A stretch of DNA of 64,000 nt from Mixophyes australis (Eukaryota > Chordata > Amphibia > Anura > Limnodynastidae), in the NCBI GenBank assembly GCA_036250195.1, contig JAVHZZ010000001.1, forward strand, positions 397,298,117 to 397,362,116. Reading direction: 5' to 3'. This document shows positions 50,940 through 63,721 of the stretch, in pieces. A program made the position numbers and the translations under genes. The notes beneath the pieces were generated by a model, which searched no databases, was not told the DNA's origin, and worked only from the letters and a program-made list of their open reading frames with translations. The first letter of the stretch is position 1. Every line of letters starts with the position of its first letter.

Positions 50940-51065
50940 CTCTATATTTATATAGCGCCAGCAAATTCCGTAGCGCTTTACACTTGGGAACAAACACAGT
51001 AATGAAATAACACTGGGTAATACAGACAGAGAAGTAAGAAGTCCCTGCTCCCAAGCTTACAAACT
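50940..51065 (-). mobile_element. Retroelement 3' end fragment
   Basis: On the minus strand it reads TTGTAAGCTTGGGAGCAGGG, then TGTATTACCCAGTGTTATTT, then AGCGCTACGGAATTTGCTGG and CGCTATATAAATAT. The 3' end layout is like the SINEs here, but the body is a different family. Confidence 0.6.
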
Positions 51066-51820
51066 ACTCAACATTTCATCATTTCTAGCCCACATTCACA
51101 ACTATAAGGTCTCTAAGAGCTATCAGGTGGAAACAACAGATCTTTATATTAAGGATATTTACAAACTTGCAAACTTCAGTTCTAAAATCTAGTTATAATA
51201 TCAGTATGCTCAATGTAATACATATTGCCAGTCTAACAGTCAACACATTTTTTGCTTTGACTACACTAAAAGGGAAGTATATTGCTCTATAAATGCCTAT
51301 ATCATGCCAGCATAGCAGGGAAAATATTCCTAAGGTATTGTTTGTAAATAGAAACAAGAAGTCATTAAACTGCCATCTGTACAGTATTCCATAAATAGAC
51401 AAAAGTCAGGCTGACAGCTCAAATACTAGATAAATGCAAATCAGCCACAGTATGTCAATAAGCCATCAACACTACATATATTGCAATTCTTCCAGCCATG
51501 AACAAGACTTGTCTAATCACAACGCTAATGTACAAATACAGGTAAAATAGGCAGCACTAAGTGAAGACTGAGGTTTTTTTTCTATTTAATGTATTATTGT
51601 TAGGATATGTAAATCGTGTTTTGTTTTCTGTTTATCTGTATTTCAGTCAGAAGACTGGATCAAATTTTAGGTGCCTCCTTTAAAATATGAATTAAATATG
51701 GATTAATACACTACAAAATAGGAGACAGAAGAGATAAGGTTGTAAAAGTATACATCTATAGCTTTCAGCTGTTTCAGATCACTGCTGTTATTATTTGCCA
51801 CGATTGGTTTTGCCATTTAT

Positions 51821-51975
51821 GGTTATTTATACAGCACCAATCATGTCATGCAGTGCTGTACAGACAATATGTAATCATTCCCATCAGTCCCCACCACACT
51901 GGAGCTTACAGTCTAAATTCCTTACCCCTCACATACACACACACACACACGGGGTCCATATTTGTCAGAAGCTCA
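51821..51975 (-). mobile_element. SINE 3' fragment with CA repeat
   Basis: TTATTTATACAGCACCAAT, CAGTGCTGTACAGA, CATCAGTCCCCACCACACTG and GAGCTTACAGTCTAAATTCC are the reverse complement of the 3' half of the SINE at 27855. A (CA)n tract lies at 51932-51950. Confidence 0.7.
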
Positions 51976-52465
51976 ATCTCATTTATACTTAAAGCCAGAC
52001 ATATCCATACCTTGCTCTAGCACCTAAAATACTTGCATTAATGTGCTACATAATCTTTAGGCAGCTTATTTATATATAAAGAAACAGATAGCGTATAATG
52101 ATATCATTATATATGTATCATTACAAAGCGTGTTGATACATGCCAAATGACTGGATCTGGTCTAATTTGGCAACCATTGGAGGTGGAAAAATTAAACAGT
52201 TACTCAATCCCGCATCCATAACATCCCAAAGTTTGTGCCCGCTTGTGGAGACATCTGGCATCACAACTTGAACATTTGCCCTGCTTTAGCTGAATATACA
52301 TACAGAGATCTTTCTTTACTAATAGGAATTTAAAGACAGAACTGCAATTGTGCAGTTCTACTAGTGGTGTAAGCTTGAGTTAAGTCACCAATATTGCTTA
52401 GATCAATCACTCACTAAGGGCACGGTGAGCGTTATAGCACGGCAGTAAAAGTTTTGTTGGGACCT

Positions 52466-52491
52466 TATTAGTATTATCATTATTATTATTA

Positions 52492-52526
<35 letters not shown>
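52466..52526. repeat. Microsatellite (ATT)n
   Basis: About 60 bp of ATT/TAT trinucleotides with two small interruptions, followed by an A-run. Confidence 0.95.
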
Positions 52527-52527
<1 letters not shown>

Positions 52528-53070
52528 AAAATGAAAGCTGCTTAAAACGACACAGGGGTTGCCCACTACCGTATCGGGCCCTGATCCCGACAGCTATATC
52601 TACGACCACCTTAAGGAAGTCAGAGAGAAAATATGTATTACATACATACATAATCTATCAAGCATTGATCAGCAGATGCACAAAATCACACAGCTCTATA
52701 GCACGTCGCTGATGATACAGTAAATAAGAATTATACAAAATGAGAAACACCAACTTAGAGAAAAAAAATCCATTAGTAATGGGGCAGATAAAACAAGCTC
52801 AGAGATCAAAGATGTTATAACTTCACTATTTACAGATAAATCCAAAAATAGAACCCTTGAGTTACATTCAATGATTATACAGATCAACTACGCTGCCAGC
52901 TCAATCTATTTCATAATTTATATGCGTTTTCATTACAACGGTTTACAGATAGGGAAGTTTTTAATTAATGTTTGAGCTGTAACAATCTAAAAGATGCCTA
53001 AAACTTTTTTTAATGTACTTATATGTTCTTGTCCTTGCTTCAAACATTAAAATAAATCATTTATAGAGAG

Positions 53071-53285
53071 AAATGAAGACAAACTAGCAGTTAACTCATT
53101 TAACTTGTTATTGGATTATTGTAAGGGAGGCTCTGCATTCACCCCAAGTATGTTTAAATTAATGGATATTGTAGTTTTATTTTCATCAACATTTGCTGGA
53201 ATCCAGGCTTCTAAGGGATGTACAGTGGGGGAAACGTAGCTTATATAAACTAGTGGCATACAAGGTAGGAACAATAAATACAGAT
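53071..53285. repeat. Dispersed repeat, copy 2 of 2
   Basis: Same ordered words as 50271-50490, about 2.8 kb away in the same orientation, with several small indels. The GGAGCTTCGCTCC stem of copy 1 is shortened here to GGAATCC. Confidence 0.7.
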
Positions 53286-53756
53286 TACAATACAGTCCTT
53301 GCAAATATTACAATTTGTCGCTCAGCTTTCAAATCTTTAAAACTACTCAAACCCTGAGGCGTAGTAGGGAAATTCATAGGTGGGTAGAGGAGTGCGAGAA
53401 ATTTGAATTGGATATACCAAACAGATGTAGAAACTCCATTTATTTTTGCAATAAAATTTTGCAGTATATGCAGGCCTGGAAACAAGCCCAAGTACAGAAT
53501 TTTCCATTTCGGACTATTCCACTCAAATATTTAATTTATGCTCTGAGCAAACTATGCTGATCCCCCCAATATGGAACAATCCAGCCTTTGTTCCTGGCCT
53601 CTCCCATAAATCTTTTAAATCATGGACAATAAATAATATTTTTAAGTGATATCGCCCCACTAAATAATTTCTGTTTTTCCCTCACTAAAATAGAAACTTA
53701 ACTTGATAAATAAGATTTGTTTTCAATATTTACAAATAAGATTTTTTTTTATAATG

Positions 53757-53956
53757 TATCATCATCCACATTTATTTATATAGCACCACTAATTCTGCAG
53801 CGCTGTAGAGACTATTTGTTTTTCACATCAGTCCCTGCCCCACGCAAACACGGGGAGCACATACAAACTCCACACAGACAAGGCCTTGTTCGGGAATCTC
53901 ATGACCCCAGCGCTGTGAGGCAGAAGTGCTAACCACTTAGCCCCTGTGCTGCCCCC
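53757..53956 (-). mobile_element. SINE, internally deleted copy
   Basis: It runs from ATTTATATAGCACCACTAAT through CTGCAGCGCTGTAGAGA to GGGAATCTCATGACCCCAGC, TGAGGCAGAAGTGCTAACCA and GTGCTGCC, the reverse complement of the 27855 copy. About 140 bases between CCCTGCCCCA and CGCAAACACGGGGA are missing. Confidence 0.85.
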
Positions 53957-56900
53957 CATAAATATCTCAAAGTAATAGTCCCCTCTTGAATCATATTGTC
54001 ATGATAATATCTCTGACCGAAGGACTAATTTCCTCATTATATAATATTTTTATTAATTATATACACCCTGAGAAAGAGATCCATGGAATTAGATGGGAGA
54101 GGTACTTAATTTAGCAGATTGGTCCATAATTCCACTCTTAGCAAGTCTCGTCTCTTATGCTCACAACAAACACACTAAGTAGACACTGACCAGCTCATGG
54201 GGTAATCTTACATTTTCACACGGTGCAACCATGACATGAAAAAATAGTGACTAAATATATCATTACGATGGACACTGTTCTGGTACTCACAGTACTTCCT
54301 CCAAATACTGGACGCACCAAGAACATCTTGATGGATTGTTGATCCAAATAGCGCTAGCAGGAACTCTAGCTACTTACAGCAGCATGAGTGGATGTTAAAA
54401 ACACCTGTTAGTATGAGCCTCTATGGACAAAAATAAAACAATAATTCAGACAAACGTACAAGGTGAGAACATCTATTTACAAAAAACAATCCCATAAATA
54501 AGAGCTACTACTTGATCACATAAGAAACCAATAAATCTGTACCAATAGAATACGTACAATACGTACCCAGCCATCAAGTGGCATTAAACCAAGGTAACAC
54601 TGAAAAGTAAGATCTCTTCTGCTCTCATGCTAAAGATATCTGGACAAACACACCTCAGCTAATGTACTGTCCAGCTTCAGAATGTGTGACATCATAATGC
54701 AAGTCTTAGCTAAATAACAACAGCCGCTGCTGACACAGCATGGAATTCTGGGAGGGCTGGAACTGTAAAATACACCCAACTTACTTATTCATCTTTTGAC
54801 ATGAGCATGTCTGAACAGTTTACTTCCCTAGTAGTAATGGGCTAATCCTGACTTTCAATTGACAAAATCAATTTATCCTGATTTACTTAATGGTTTCTTG
54901 TGTGTCTTCCCCAGTTCCTCAAATCACACATCCGCAATGTAGCAACATCTCTCTCCCTTTACCCTACATGGCGGTGGTTCTCTTCTCCACTTCACTCTTT
55001 CAGTTTGCCGTCACAGCATATTAGTTTTAACTTGATTAATTTCTAGTTCAGTACTCAAGATCCTGTAGGAATGCAGGGAAGCACTGAGATACAAATGCTA
55101 CAGACACACTTATCACAAGGAATAACCTTGAAATCCCGATTCCAATACGATTAGTGTTTTATTACACAGTAACGTATATTCAACTTTGTCAGTGGCCATT
55201 TCCAACTTCCCATCATCATCTCCTATCTCATCTGCTCCATTTTACTTTTCTTAAATCATTGTTATGTCATTGTTCTCTTCACTGGATAGACTTGTAGGTA
55301 TCCATGATACATGCAGGTCTGCAATCTCTCTGACTTCATACACAGTTGGTTATCATATAGGTTCAAATGACGACAACTATTTCAGCGCATCAATAACTTT
55401 CTCAACAATTATTTCTTGACTGACTTTTCCAAACCACCCAACATAAAAATCCCAAACACCTACAGAAGGGCTTGAGACCATTCCATAGCACATTCACATT
55501 AATGCAACTGTTCCCATGCCTATCCCTCCATTCTGTAACACCCCACTGACTTAGATCCAAGTCTAACATTTCATATAGCCTACTCTAGCTTCAACTGATC
55601 CGAATCCACTGAACCCTCTTTTCCTTGAGTCAAGCACCTTGCAGTCTATCTTTCATTCCCTACTACAATGCCTTACCCTTTATTTGAATCTAATTCCTTT
55701 CTTTGATCTAAGCACCTGACTGGCCTATCATACACTGTCAGCACTGCTTCATAGTTCTTATTCAATCTAGCTACTATATTCCACAGTCCCAAAATGAAAG
55801 TAATTCACTCAAGGTCATTCATTATCAGTCATCTTTTTACTTCTTCCATTTTTTAGTTCATAATTGTTTCAACCATACCACTTCCTAATCTTACACTGGA
55901 TCACCCAAATTCCCCAAGACATCCTTCTCAACTCTCCAATAAACTGCATTCCTTGTTCTCATTCTGTCATTTACAAATGCTACATCACTTACTGTCCACC
56001 CTTTTTTGTAGTACAGGTTCACGTTTATGTGCAGTCCACATTCTGGAAACTGGACACCATAGATTAAACTCAAGCTGATCAGCCTTAGTTTCAATTTGCC
56101 ATGACATTCCGTTACCTTCCACTTTAGATTACAGTTTAAACTTTATTCACATCTTCTTCTAGCTTTCAAAGTCTCTATTTGTCACTATATATTTTTCCCA
56201 TTAGATTAATTTTCTCATTTCTCCTACCCTTATAACCACAGTACCTGTTTACATTTCCCTGTACTTCTGACCTTAGCACAATCATGTTAGTTGATGAGCG
56301 GTTTGCTAGTTGTACGTCTTCTGAAACTACCTCATCTAGTCTCATTTCCGCATTTCTATTTTTTGTTCATTACTACTAAATATTTAATTCTCTAGTTTTT
56401 AATATTAAGATCCATCATTACAAAATACTTTTACACTATCTAATACTCAGTTACTTCCTGTATACCCGCTCCTCCAACATGGTGGCTTTGCAGGTGCGAC
56501 CACAGTAGGGTCTTTCTAAAGCTTGAAGCCAGGTGACCTGCTAGTTTTCACTCTCCCTTACAGAGATTTTATGCTTTATTATATATTGCTATGATTGTTT
56601 GCATCCATTATACCATACTAGGTATCATATGACGTCTGTAAACTATCAGCATCATTTTATATTCACCCAAATAACAGGTCCACATGATTGGACTGGAAAC
56701 TCTAATGATGCTTACATTCACAAACCTCCCATTCTATACTAAAGATAGCAGGAGAGATCATTGATGTCAGCAATGCTGGCCCTGCTGCTGAGAATCACAC
56801 TCATAGATCCATCTGCTGATCAATGCCTTGTCTAATTGCCTGGATATTGTTAGTGTGTTAGCAACAAAACATCAATAACAATGTAACATGATCTACATGA

Positions 56901-59476
56901 AATTGCTCATACACCCTTCCAGATTTCTATCACTTGTAATCGCTAAAAAGGGTTGACCGATGTGCATAGTTAAAATCGTTAATTGTAGAAAAAACTGCTA
57001 CTATTATACATGCTTGGAATAAACATAGGGAAAAAATTGGTCCAGGCTCCCGTAAAGAAATTGTGCCAAATTCTGCCCTTGCGCAAGTCCATTTTGCTGT
57101 CCGATGTCACAGAAAATCAGTTGTTTTTGACAGAAGCAAATGATCAGATCAATATACCTGTGGCTAACTTAAGGGACAGCAGCTAACTCAGGATAAAGTC
57201 AGTCTCCGTAGGACTGTGACATCTGCGATTCCTCATCTGCTGACCTCAAGTGACCCGTTAATGGCTGTACAGATCTGTGGGAGCACTGGCTTCTATAGGG
57301 AGAACACATTTGCTGGTATAATGTGGGGGCAATTGTCTTGCATAGCTGGAATGTGAGGCGCATTGGTGCTAACAGTGAGGATACTGGCTGATAAATAGGG
57401 CACACGATACTAGTGTTACACAACTTAGGGTCACAGTTTGGTATGTAGTAGACACTGGTGAGAGTCACAATGTAAATGATGCTGGAATAATAGGGGCGGT
57501 TTGTAGGAAGGGGAAGCCAATAGCTATAGGAGCTGGTTTAATATCAGTGCAACAGAAAATATTGTAACAAAAATTTAAATGTTTCAGTCCTCTGCCTTCA
57601 AAACATTTCCCTCCCTCCCTCATTAATACAAGTCAAAAGGTAATTGTTTACTTTATGTACAACAAAGAAAAGTTCATCTGCAAGCAACCCCCCATAAAAC
57701 TACTAAGGAATGCACACAGCACATATCATTGCAAAGTTCAAAATCTTAAAATTAATTAAGTCCAGTTTATAGAGCATAATAATGTATAAAGAACTAAGAA
57801 TGGTAGATCTCACGCATATATATCTATACACAATAGCAAATGGCTGCAGATCCTATTATAACGGAGTCGTTTTCATACTGCCTTGTTGCTCCACTATAAT
57901 GACCTAGAAAATTCAGATTGCAGGCCTGGTGCCCTATGCCCATGTATAGTCATCAGCTTGATGGACGCTCAATATAACTAATACACAAGATGAACAAGAG
58001 CTGAACAGACAGATACCATAACTGAAGTATTTTTACTTCTGATGATCACACTCCAGACATTTTCTAAATGTTTACTGCAACCTCTAATTTATGTCTCCAA
58101 TTGTAAATTTTGAAAAGTTATGAAGTGTAATTTGTGCAAGGCATTGTATTTAATGCAGCATTTATACCAGTCATAAAGCCAAGCGGGGGAAGAAGTAAGA
58201 AAAAAAAAGAAGAAAAAAACAAAACTGTTCAACAGAACGCCCAAGTCATTTTGTAATTGAATTCAAACACTGTAAAAACAGAACAGAATGTACTTTAAAA
58301 TATAAATTTAAATGATAGGCAAAGAAAACTGTTCAAGTAAAGAAAATATTAAGGAATATGATTGCTATGTTATACAATCAACATAAAAGAAATAAAAATG
58401 CAATGATAAACACCAGAGCCAAACAAAAGAGTCATTGGTGTCTATATACCAACACAAGACTTTTGAAAGTATTCTATAAAACTTGGAATTTTCATACTGG
58501 TATACCAACCAGAGTAAAGAAAATCTTACTTAAATGTGACTTCATCTGTGCTCAAAGGTGCCAAATTATTATTCAAAAAGCACTTTTAGGTAACCAGTAT
58601 GGCATGACTACAAACCACAAAATCCTACTAACATAAAATAGTCAGCTAGTGGTCCTCCAAATGTAAGCATACAAAACATTTCCTTCTACAGACTTAATTC
58701 TGACTGGAATTTGCTTTATTTTATTTAAAATATATACTAAATAAATATTTCATATCCATTGTATATCTTCAAGTTTAAAGCAATTGAACCAGTATATAGT
58801 ATATTAGATCTTGATTACAAATTATTTACAGCAAATGATGACAAAGAAAAAACAATATTTTTACATCATACACACAGGTAAAGTAAAGATAATTTACTTG
58901 ACCCAGATGGAAAGATTTCTAATTTAAGTTATAATGGCTGCTCGGGCCGTTTATACCACGTGGCAGAGGGCTTGCTGAATGTTAGCTGAACAGTAATAAC
59001 TAAACCTGTGCCAGTGCAGAAACTAGAAGCACTCCATTATCAGAAGGACCAGAAAGACTATATTTCTTCCCCAGAGATCACAACACTGGAGATAAAATTA
59101 AATATTAAAAGCAGAGGGTACATGAGGTCATCCTACATTGCTGCTAGCCCATTTCAGATATGGAGGTCCTTATACACAGGTATTAAGAGCCCAAAGTGAA
59201 TGTAGTACAGAGAATGTGAACTTTAGAAACGCAAATCGAGTCAATATAACACAAAAGTTGGAAAACCCCCCCCCACAACTTGTTTTAGCTGTGTAATAAA
59301 GAGGCGTAATGGTGGTGTGTTCTCAGCCTGCCAAAAAGACATTTCTTCAAAATTTACGCTGACCTTCAAAGTGAAAGTGCCCTATTAATCTCTGGGCAGA
59401 ACATACTAGTTACAACAGGGCTTGACAGACATCTACTTTACTAGCAATGTGTACCAGTGCAGACTAATGAAAAGTG

Positions 59477-59480
<4 letters not shown>
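53957..59480 (-). other. Long FBXW7 intron, segment without genes
   Basis: From about 54890 to 56500 the plus strand is unusually rich in C and T. The rest is AT-rich unique sequence. Short frames (for example 55864-56094 on both strands, 57199-57468) show no domain. Confidence 0.45.

Positions 59481-59558
<78 letters not shown>
59481..59558. repeat. Microsatellite (TA)39
   Basis: 78 bp of uninterrupted TA about 0.75 kb downstream, in gene sense, of the gamma donor site. Confidence 0.97.
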
Positions 59559-59562
<4 letters not shown>

Positions 59563-60312
59563 GTTTAAGTCATTTCTCCCTGAAACATCTTCCAAGTGAA
59601 TACTCTGTATTGAGCCCAGATATGGACAGAACTTTAGTGATATCATTTACACCAAAGGAAATGTATTCTATTTGCTGAAACCAGATACTGGAGAGAATAT
59701 GCCCTTGTTGTTGCTGGCATTATAATCAGGAAAGTTTAATCATAAAACACCACATATCCAGCATGTATATCAAACAACGTGAGAAATACAAAAAGAAGGC
59801 AGACACAAAACATTGTTCACACTTAGAAATCTTACTGGAAAGTGCTTCAACATTAGAGCAAGTGGCACCCTTTTAGAATATTAGAAATGGCAGTACAAAG
59901 TCACAGATGAAGTGCTCAGGATTATCTATATTTAAACTATATCGCAAGCGTTGCATAGCGACTTGCTATTTTTATTTACAGACGCTGTAAAGAGGTTAAC
60001 TAGAGTGCTCGTGCAGCCTGTGGAAGATTTACATTTTATGCACAAAGTAGTATTGGGAAACAAATCGAACAAAAAAAAACTGCTTACAATCTACTAAACC
60101 ATTTCAAAACACTTTCACTAGCTGGACACATAAAGAGCAGTATTTTCGTCTAAATACACCAATTATTAAATGGTAACAAGACATAACAGCTTGTTCAGCG
60201 TCCGACACACATGAAAAGACCCGTGCGGGCGACACTGAAACAATCCTAAGTACTTAACCTCAAACTTACAACTTTGTGATGAAGCATTTTGCCAACTCAA
60301 GCTGGTACTTAC

Positions 60313-60459
60313 ACGTCTACGGCAAAAAGGCAGGCCATGGGCGATGATGCTAATGCAGAAGGTCTTCATCACAGTTTGGGGTGGCAATCTTTCTTTAACA
60401 CTTGTAAGATCGATGGGGACCAAATCATAGTTTAGGGAAGCTTTTTCAGACTTGGACAT
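60313..60459 (-). CDS. FBXW7: FBXW7 gamma-isoform first coding exon
   Basis: Encodes 49 residues that begin MSKSEKASLNYDLVPIDL and end SIIAHGLPFCRRR, then a perfect donor CGT|GTAAGT. The human gamma leader is also 49 residues and has the same frame (MSKPGK..., LVPVDL, QTVMK, SIISIIAxGLPFCRRR-like end). Splicing in phase 0 to the ATG at 4828 makes the junction CRRR-MKRK, a basic cluster. In human, gamma is the nucleolar and muscle-enriched isoform. The start ATG at 60459 has A at -3. An in-frame ATG at 60492 would add 11 residues (MLASENHCETR), but its context is weaker and human starts at MSK. The open frame continues upstream to a TGA near 60576. The intron to the common exon is 55.5 kb. Confidence 0.95.
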
Positions 60460-60646
60460 CCTTGTCTCACAATGATTTTCTGATGCTAACATGCAGAACT
60501 GTTCATATTCATCATCTGATGGCTTCCTGTTCAGAAGAGCCCGGAGGGGGTCTCTAAATCCCAAGGCCTTCTCTCAAGTTGTCCCTGTGAAGTACTGACC
60601 TATGTGAGGCTTGCTGAAGTGCATGCTATCCTAGTATAGCAAGGAA

Positions 60647-60695
60647 TTATAAACGCCAAATGAGAAGCAGACTGCTCCTGTCACTCAAACAGCTG
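60647..60695 (-). promoter_or_regulatory. Candidate gamma promoter motifs: TATA-like box and CAGCTG E-box
   Basis: TTTATAA on the minus strand at 60653-60647 lies about 190 nt before the gamma ATG. A palindromic CAGCTG E-box sits at 60690-60695, about 40 nt further upstream. The pairing would suit a muscle-enriched promoter such as human gamma, since CAGCTG is a myogenic bHLH site. Both motifs are short and could be chance. No CpG enrichment is seen here. Confidence 0.3.
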
Positions 60696-61542
60696 TTAGT
60701 ACCTCCCATGCCAGGAGAAGAGCAATTACTGTACCATATAATACTGTCTGCACCTTCCCCATTCATACCGTAATGTTTGCTTTCTACAGGATCTCTTATG
60801 TACATAGGTAAACACACAGTAAAATAAAAAATAGGGTGGAAATATCACAAATGCACAACTTGCAAATATGCCAACATTTATGCAAGAACATAGTAGGGCG
60901 TTTTTTTTAATTAATATTTTTAATTAAGAACTTTAGCACTAAAATAGAATGCAACTGTGGAAGCATAAAACAATGTAGATTTACCACTAAAAGTAGGAAC
61001 GTAGATGAACTTTCAGAAGATATAGGGGGTTGTAATGGATATTAGCAAAGATGCAAACCATCCAAAACTGACATGTAAAGAAAAATGGTTGTTTAGCTGT
61101 TTTTGTTTTATTGATTTCCTTACTTAAAAAACATCTAAAATGCAATACAACAGTTTTAAACTTTTCCACTTAAAACAGGAACCTTGCCACATGAATAGGT
61201 CTATTTGCTTAGTGAATTGATTTCATGGCCTTCTTTCATAATTGAAAAGGCAGAAGAAATTAGTTGAAATCATCCAAATGCAGCCTTGATTAAATATAGA
61301 AAAATGTATACAGCTACATTACCTCAGCATCTGCTGCCCTCCAGTGGCTGAATTCAGAAAACACAGTTTCTTTAAAATATTGTATTTGCTAAAATTGATT
61401 TATAGTACATCACGATGGTGATGACACAGTAAAAAATAAAAACATTTTGTTAGTGCTTACTCTTAAAGCTTGAGACATACAAGATAAATGGGATACATTT
61501 TCAGAATAGTTATCGTGACGGTATAAAATAAATATGTACATT

Positions 61543-61877
61543 ATCATCATCATTTATATAGCGCCACTAATTCTGCAGCGCTGTACAGAGAACTCATTCA
61601 CATCAATCCCTGCCCCATGGGAGCTTACAGTCTAAATTCCCTAATATAGACTCACACACAGACAGAGAGAGAGACTAGGGTCAATTTTGATAACAGCCAA
61701 TTAACCTACCAGTATGTTTTTGGAGTGTGGGAGGAAATCGGAGCACCCGGAGGAAACCCACGCAAACACAGGGAGAACATACAAACTCCACACAGATAAG
61801 GCCTTGGCCGGGAATCGAACTCATGACCCCAGTGCTGTGAGGCAGAAGTGCTAACCACTAGGCCACTGTGCTGCCCA
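61543..61877 (-). mobile_element. tRNA-derived SINE, near full length
   Basis: Reverse complement of the copy at 27855 across its length: ATCATCATCATTTATATAGC tail, CAGCGCTGTACAGAGAACTC, GGGAGCTTACAGTCTAAATT, GGAGGAAACCCACGCAAACA, GGGAATCGAACTCATGACCC (B box) and CTAACCACTAGGCCACTGTG (A box). Confidence 0.88.
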
Positions 61878-62265
61878 CAGTAGTGCAGGTTACAACATTA
61901 TCCTGTATACTAAGAAAAGCCCAGTTTTTTCCAGTACCATATTTATTACACAACTAGCAGGGTCACCGGGGGTTGCGCGGGTCTGATTTGTAATGTGTAG
62001 CAGTTTTTATATATTAGCAAATTATTTGGTAAATAGACCAAAAATGCTAATTAGAAAATAAGATTTGCTGCTTTGCCATGTTGTTGTTATGTCGGGTTGT
62101 CGTGAGGTTTCCTTCCAGCAATCAAACAACTGTTTACAACCCAAAAAAGATGTTTTCAAGCTTTGGCGCTCTGTCGTTATGTGGTCTAATAGGTAACTTT
62201 ACTAAATACAACGATACTAAATAACTATGTAAGATCTTTACCTTGAGAGCTGTAGAAGATATTCA

Positions 62266-62317
62266 TATATACACACACACACACATACACATATTATATA
62301 TATATATATATATATAT
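62266..62317. repeat. Compound microsatellite (CA)n(TA)n
   Basis: CA repeats followed by TA repeats, about 50 bp, with a short CATACACATATTA link. Confidence 0.95.
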
Positions 62318-63721
62318 GAATGAACATAGATAACTAAGTGTTTGCTGCTGGTAATGTCTCAATTGTTTTTGTTTTTTTAATGCCATGTGGTTAAATAAAG
62401 AGCTGACAAAGTGCGATGTGCTTCCATGCCTTTTATAGTATGTTATTTATTAGATGAGCTATATTTACATGCTGCTTCTCTGCGTTTTCACACAGCATCC
62501 GTTCATGTATAGATAGATATAGTGTAAAATACCTCAGATGTTATACCTATCTCTGCGCCGCTGAATAAAGAGGCCTGGAATTATTTCAGCTATGCCGTTT
62601 CTGGTTAGACTTTGGCATTTTGGGACATTTCTGAGATGCTCACCCAGTCTGTATTGAGCGCCTGTCCCATGGATCAGTTTGGTGGCTGTGCAGAGCGGAG
62701 CAGCTGTTGAAGACACAAGGGGAAAGACAGAAACAGGACAGTTGTCCCCTGAAGAATGTAGCTGCTCATTAGCCGTTTGTGCTGTGGCAGCACCTTTCTG
62801 CACAACTATGTAAAGAATGACATAGCACAACAGGTAGGTTAGTCATTCCACACATTTCCATCTCTGTGGTTTACAAACAAGTGTTCCTTGAGAAAGCAAT
62901 TATTGTCTAGTGAAAGTCTCCATATTCAGTTTCCATTAAATTAGGGCCATTAAATTAGGGCCAGTTGGAGAGTCAACCATGCAGAACATGTTCTCTTATA
63001 ATAAAATAAACTTATAGGGATCAGCTATAAGCAGCAATTCCAAAAAATGAGGGTATGTAGTCACCAGCAACTGCTGAAACAAGAGGGGTGTAGCAATGTT
63101 CTGACTGGGATTCATTAACCACATCAACCTAGAATACAGAATTCTATATGACACATTTGGAGCCCAGAACCAGATGAGGGGCATGCCACCTACTAGTGCT
63201 ATGGAACTGCAAAGCCAAACAACCATCAAAGTGACACTTCACTACCTCCCTGAATGGACCACAGTACTTTCCAGTATAATTTTATGTGATCATGTGACTC
63301 ACTAGTGCTGAGAGCAATAAGTCACCTCAGGACCACCAACTGATTTGCTGAACAACATCTTTATGATAATGGATTTGGTATGAAACTGTAAATGACATGG
63401 TCACACTGAGCCCCATGGACATCACATTCCTCCAGAAATAAATGTAAGTGTGTGTAATTGTGTACACATTCAATTCCAGTAAGATAAACTGGTAGACAAT
63501 TAACGAAGCTGGTACAAAATTGTTCCTTATAGCAAGTAATCAGAGGTTTGCTTTATTTTCTAAACTCCACTACAAAAATGGCAAATCTGATTCATTACTA
63601 TAGACAGCACCACATTTATCTTTCGCATCAGTATTCATAAAGGTCACTGAAAGGGTCATAATGTGTTTCCTGGAATCTGTCTTGTACACAGACTTCTCCC
63701 CTGCAGAGGTGAAGTTAAAGT

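Noticed and set aside
60313..60576. Reading the whole open frame upstream of MSK as coding
   Set aside because: The human gamma leader starts at MSK and is exactly 49 residues, as here. The upstream part lacks a good start and a convincing splice acceptor.
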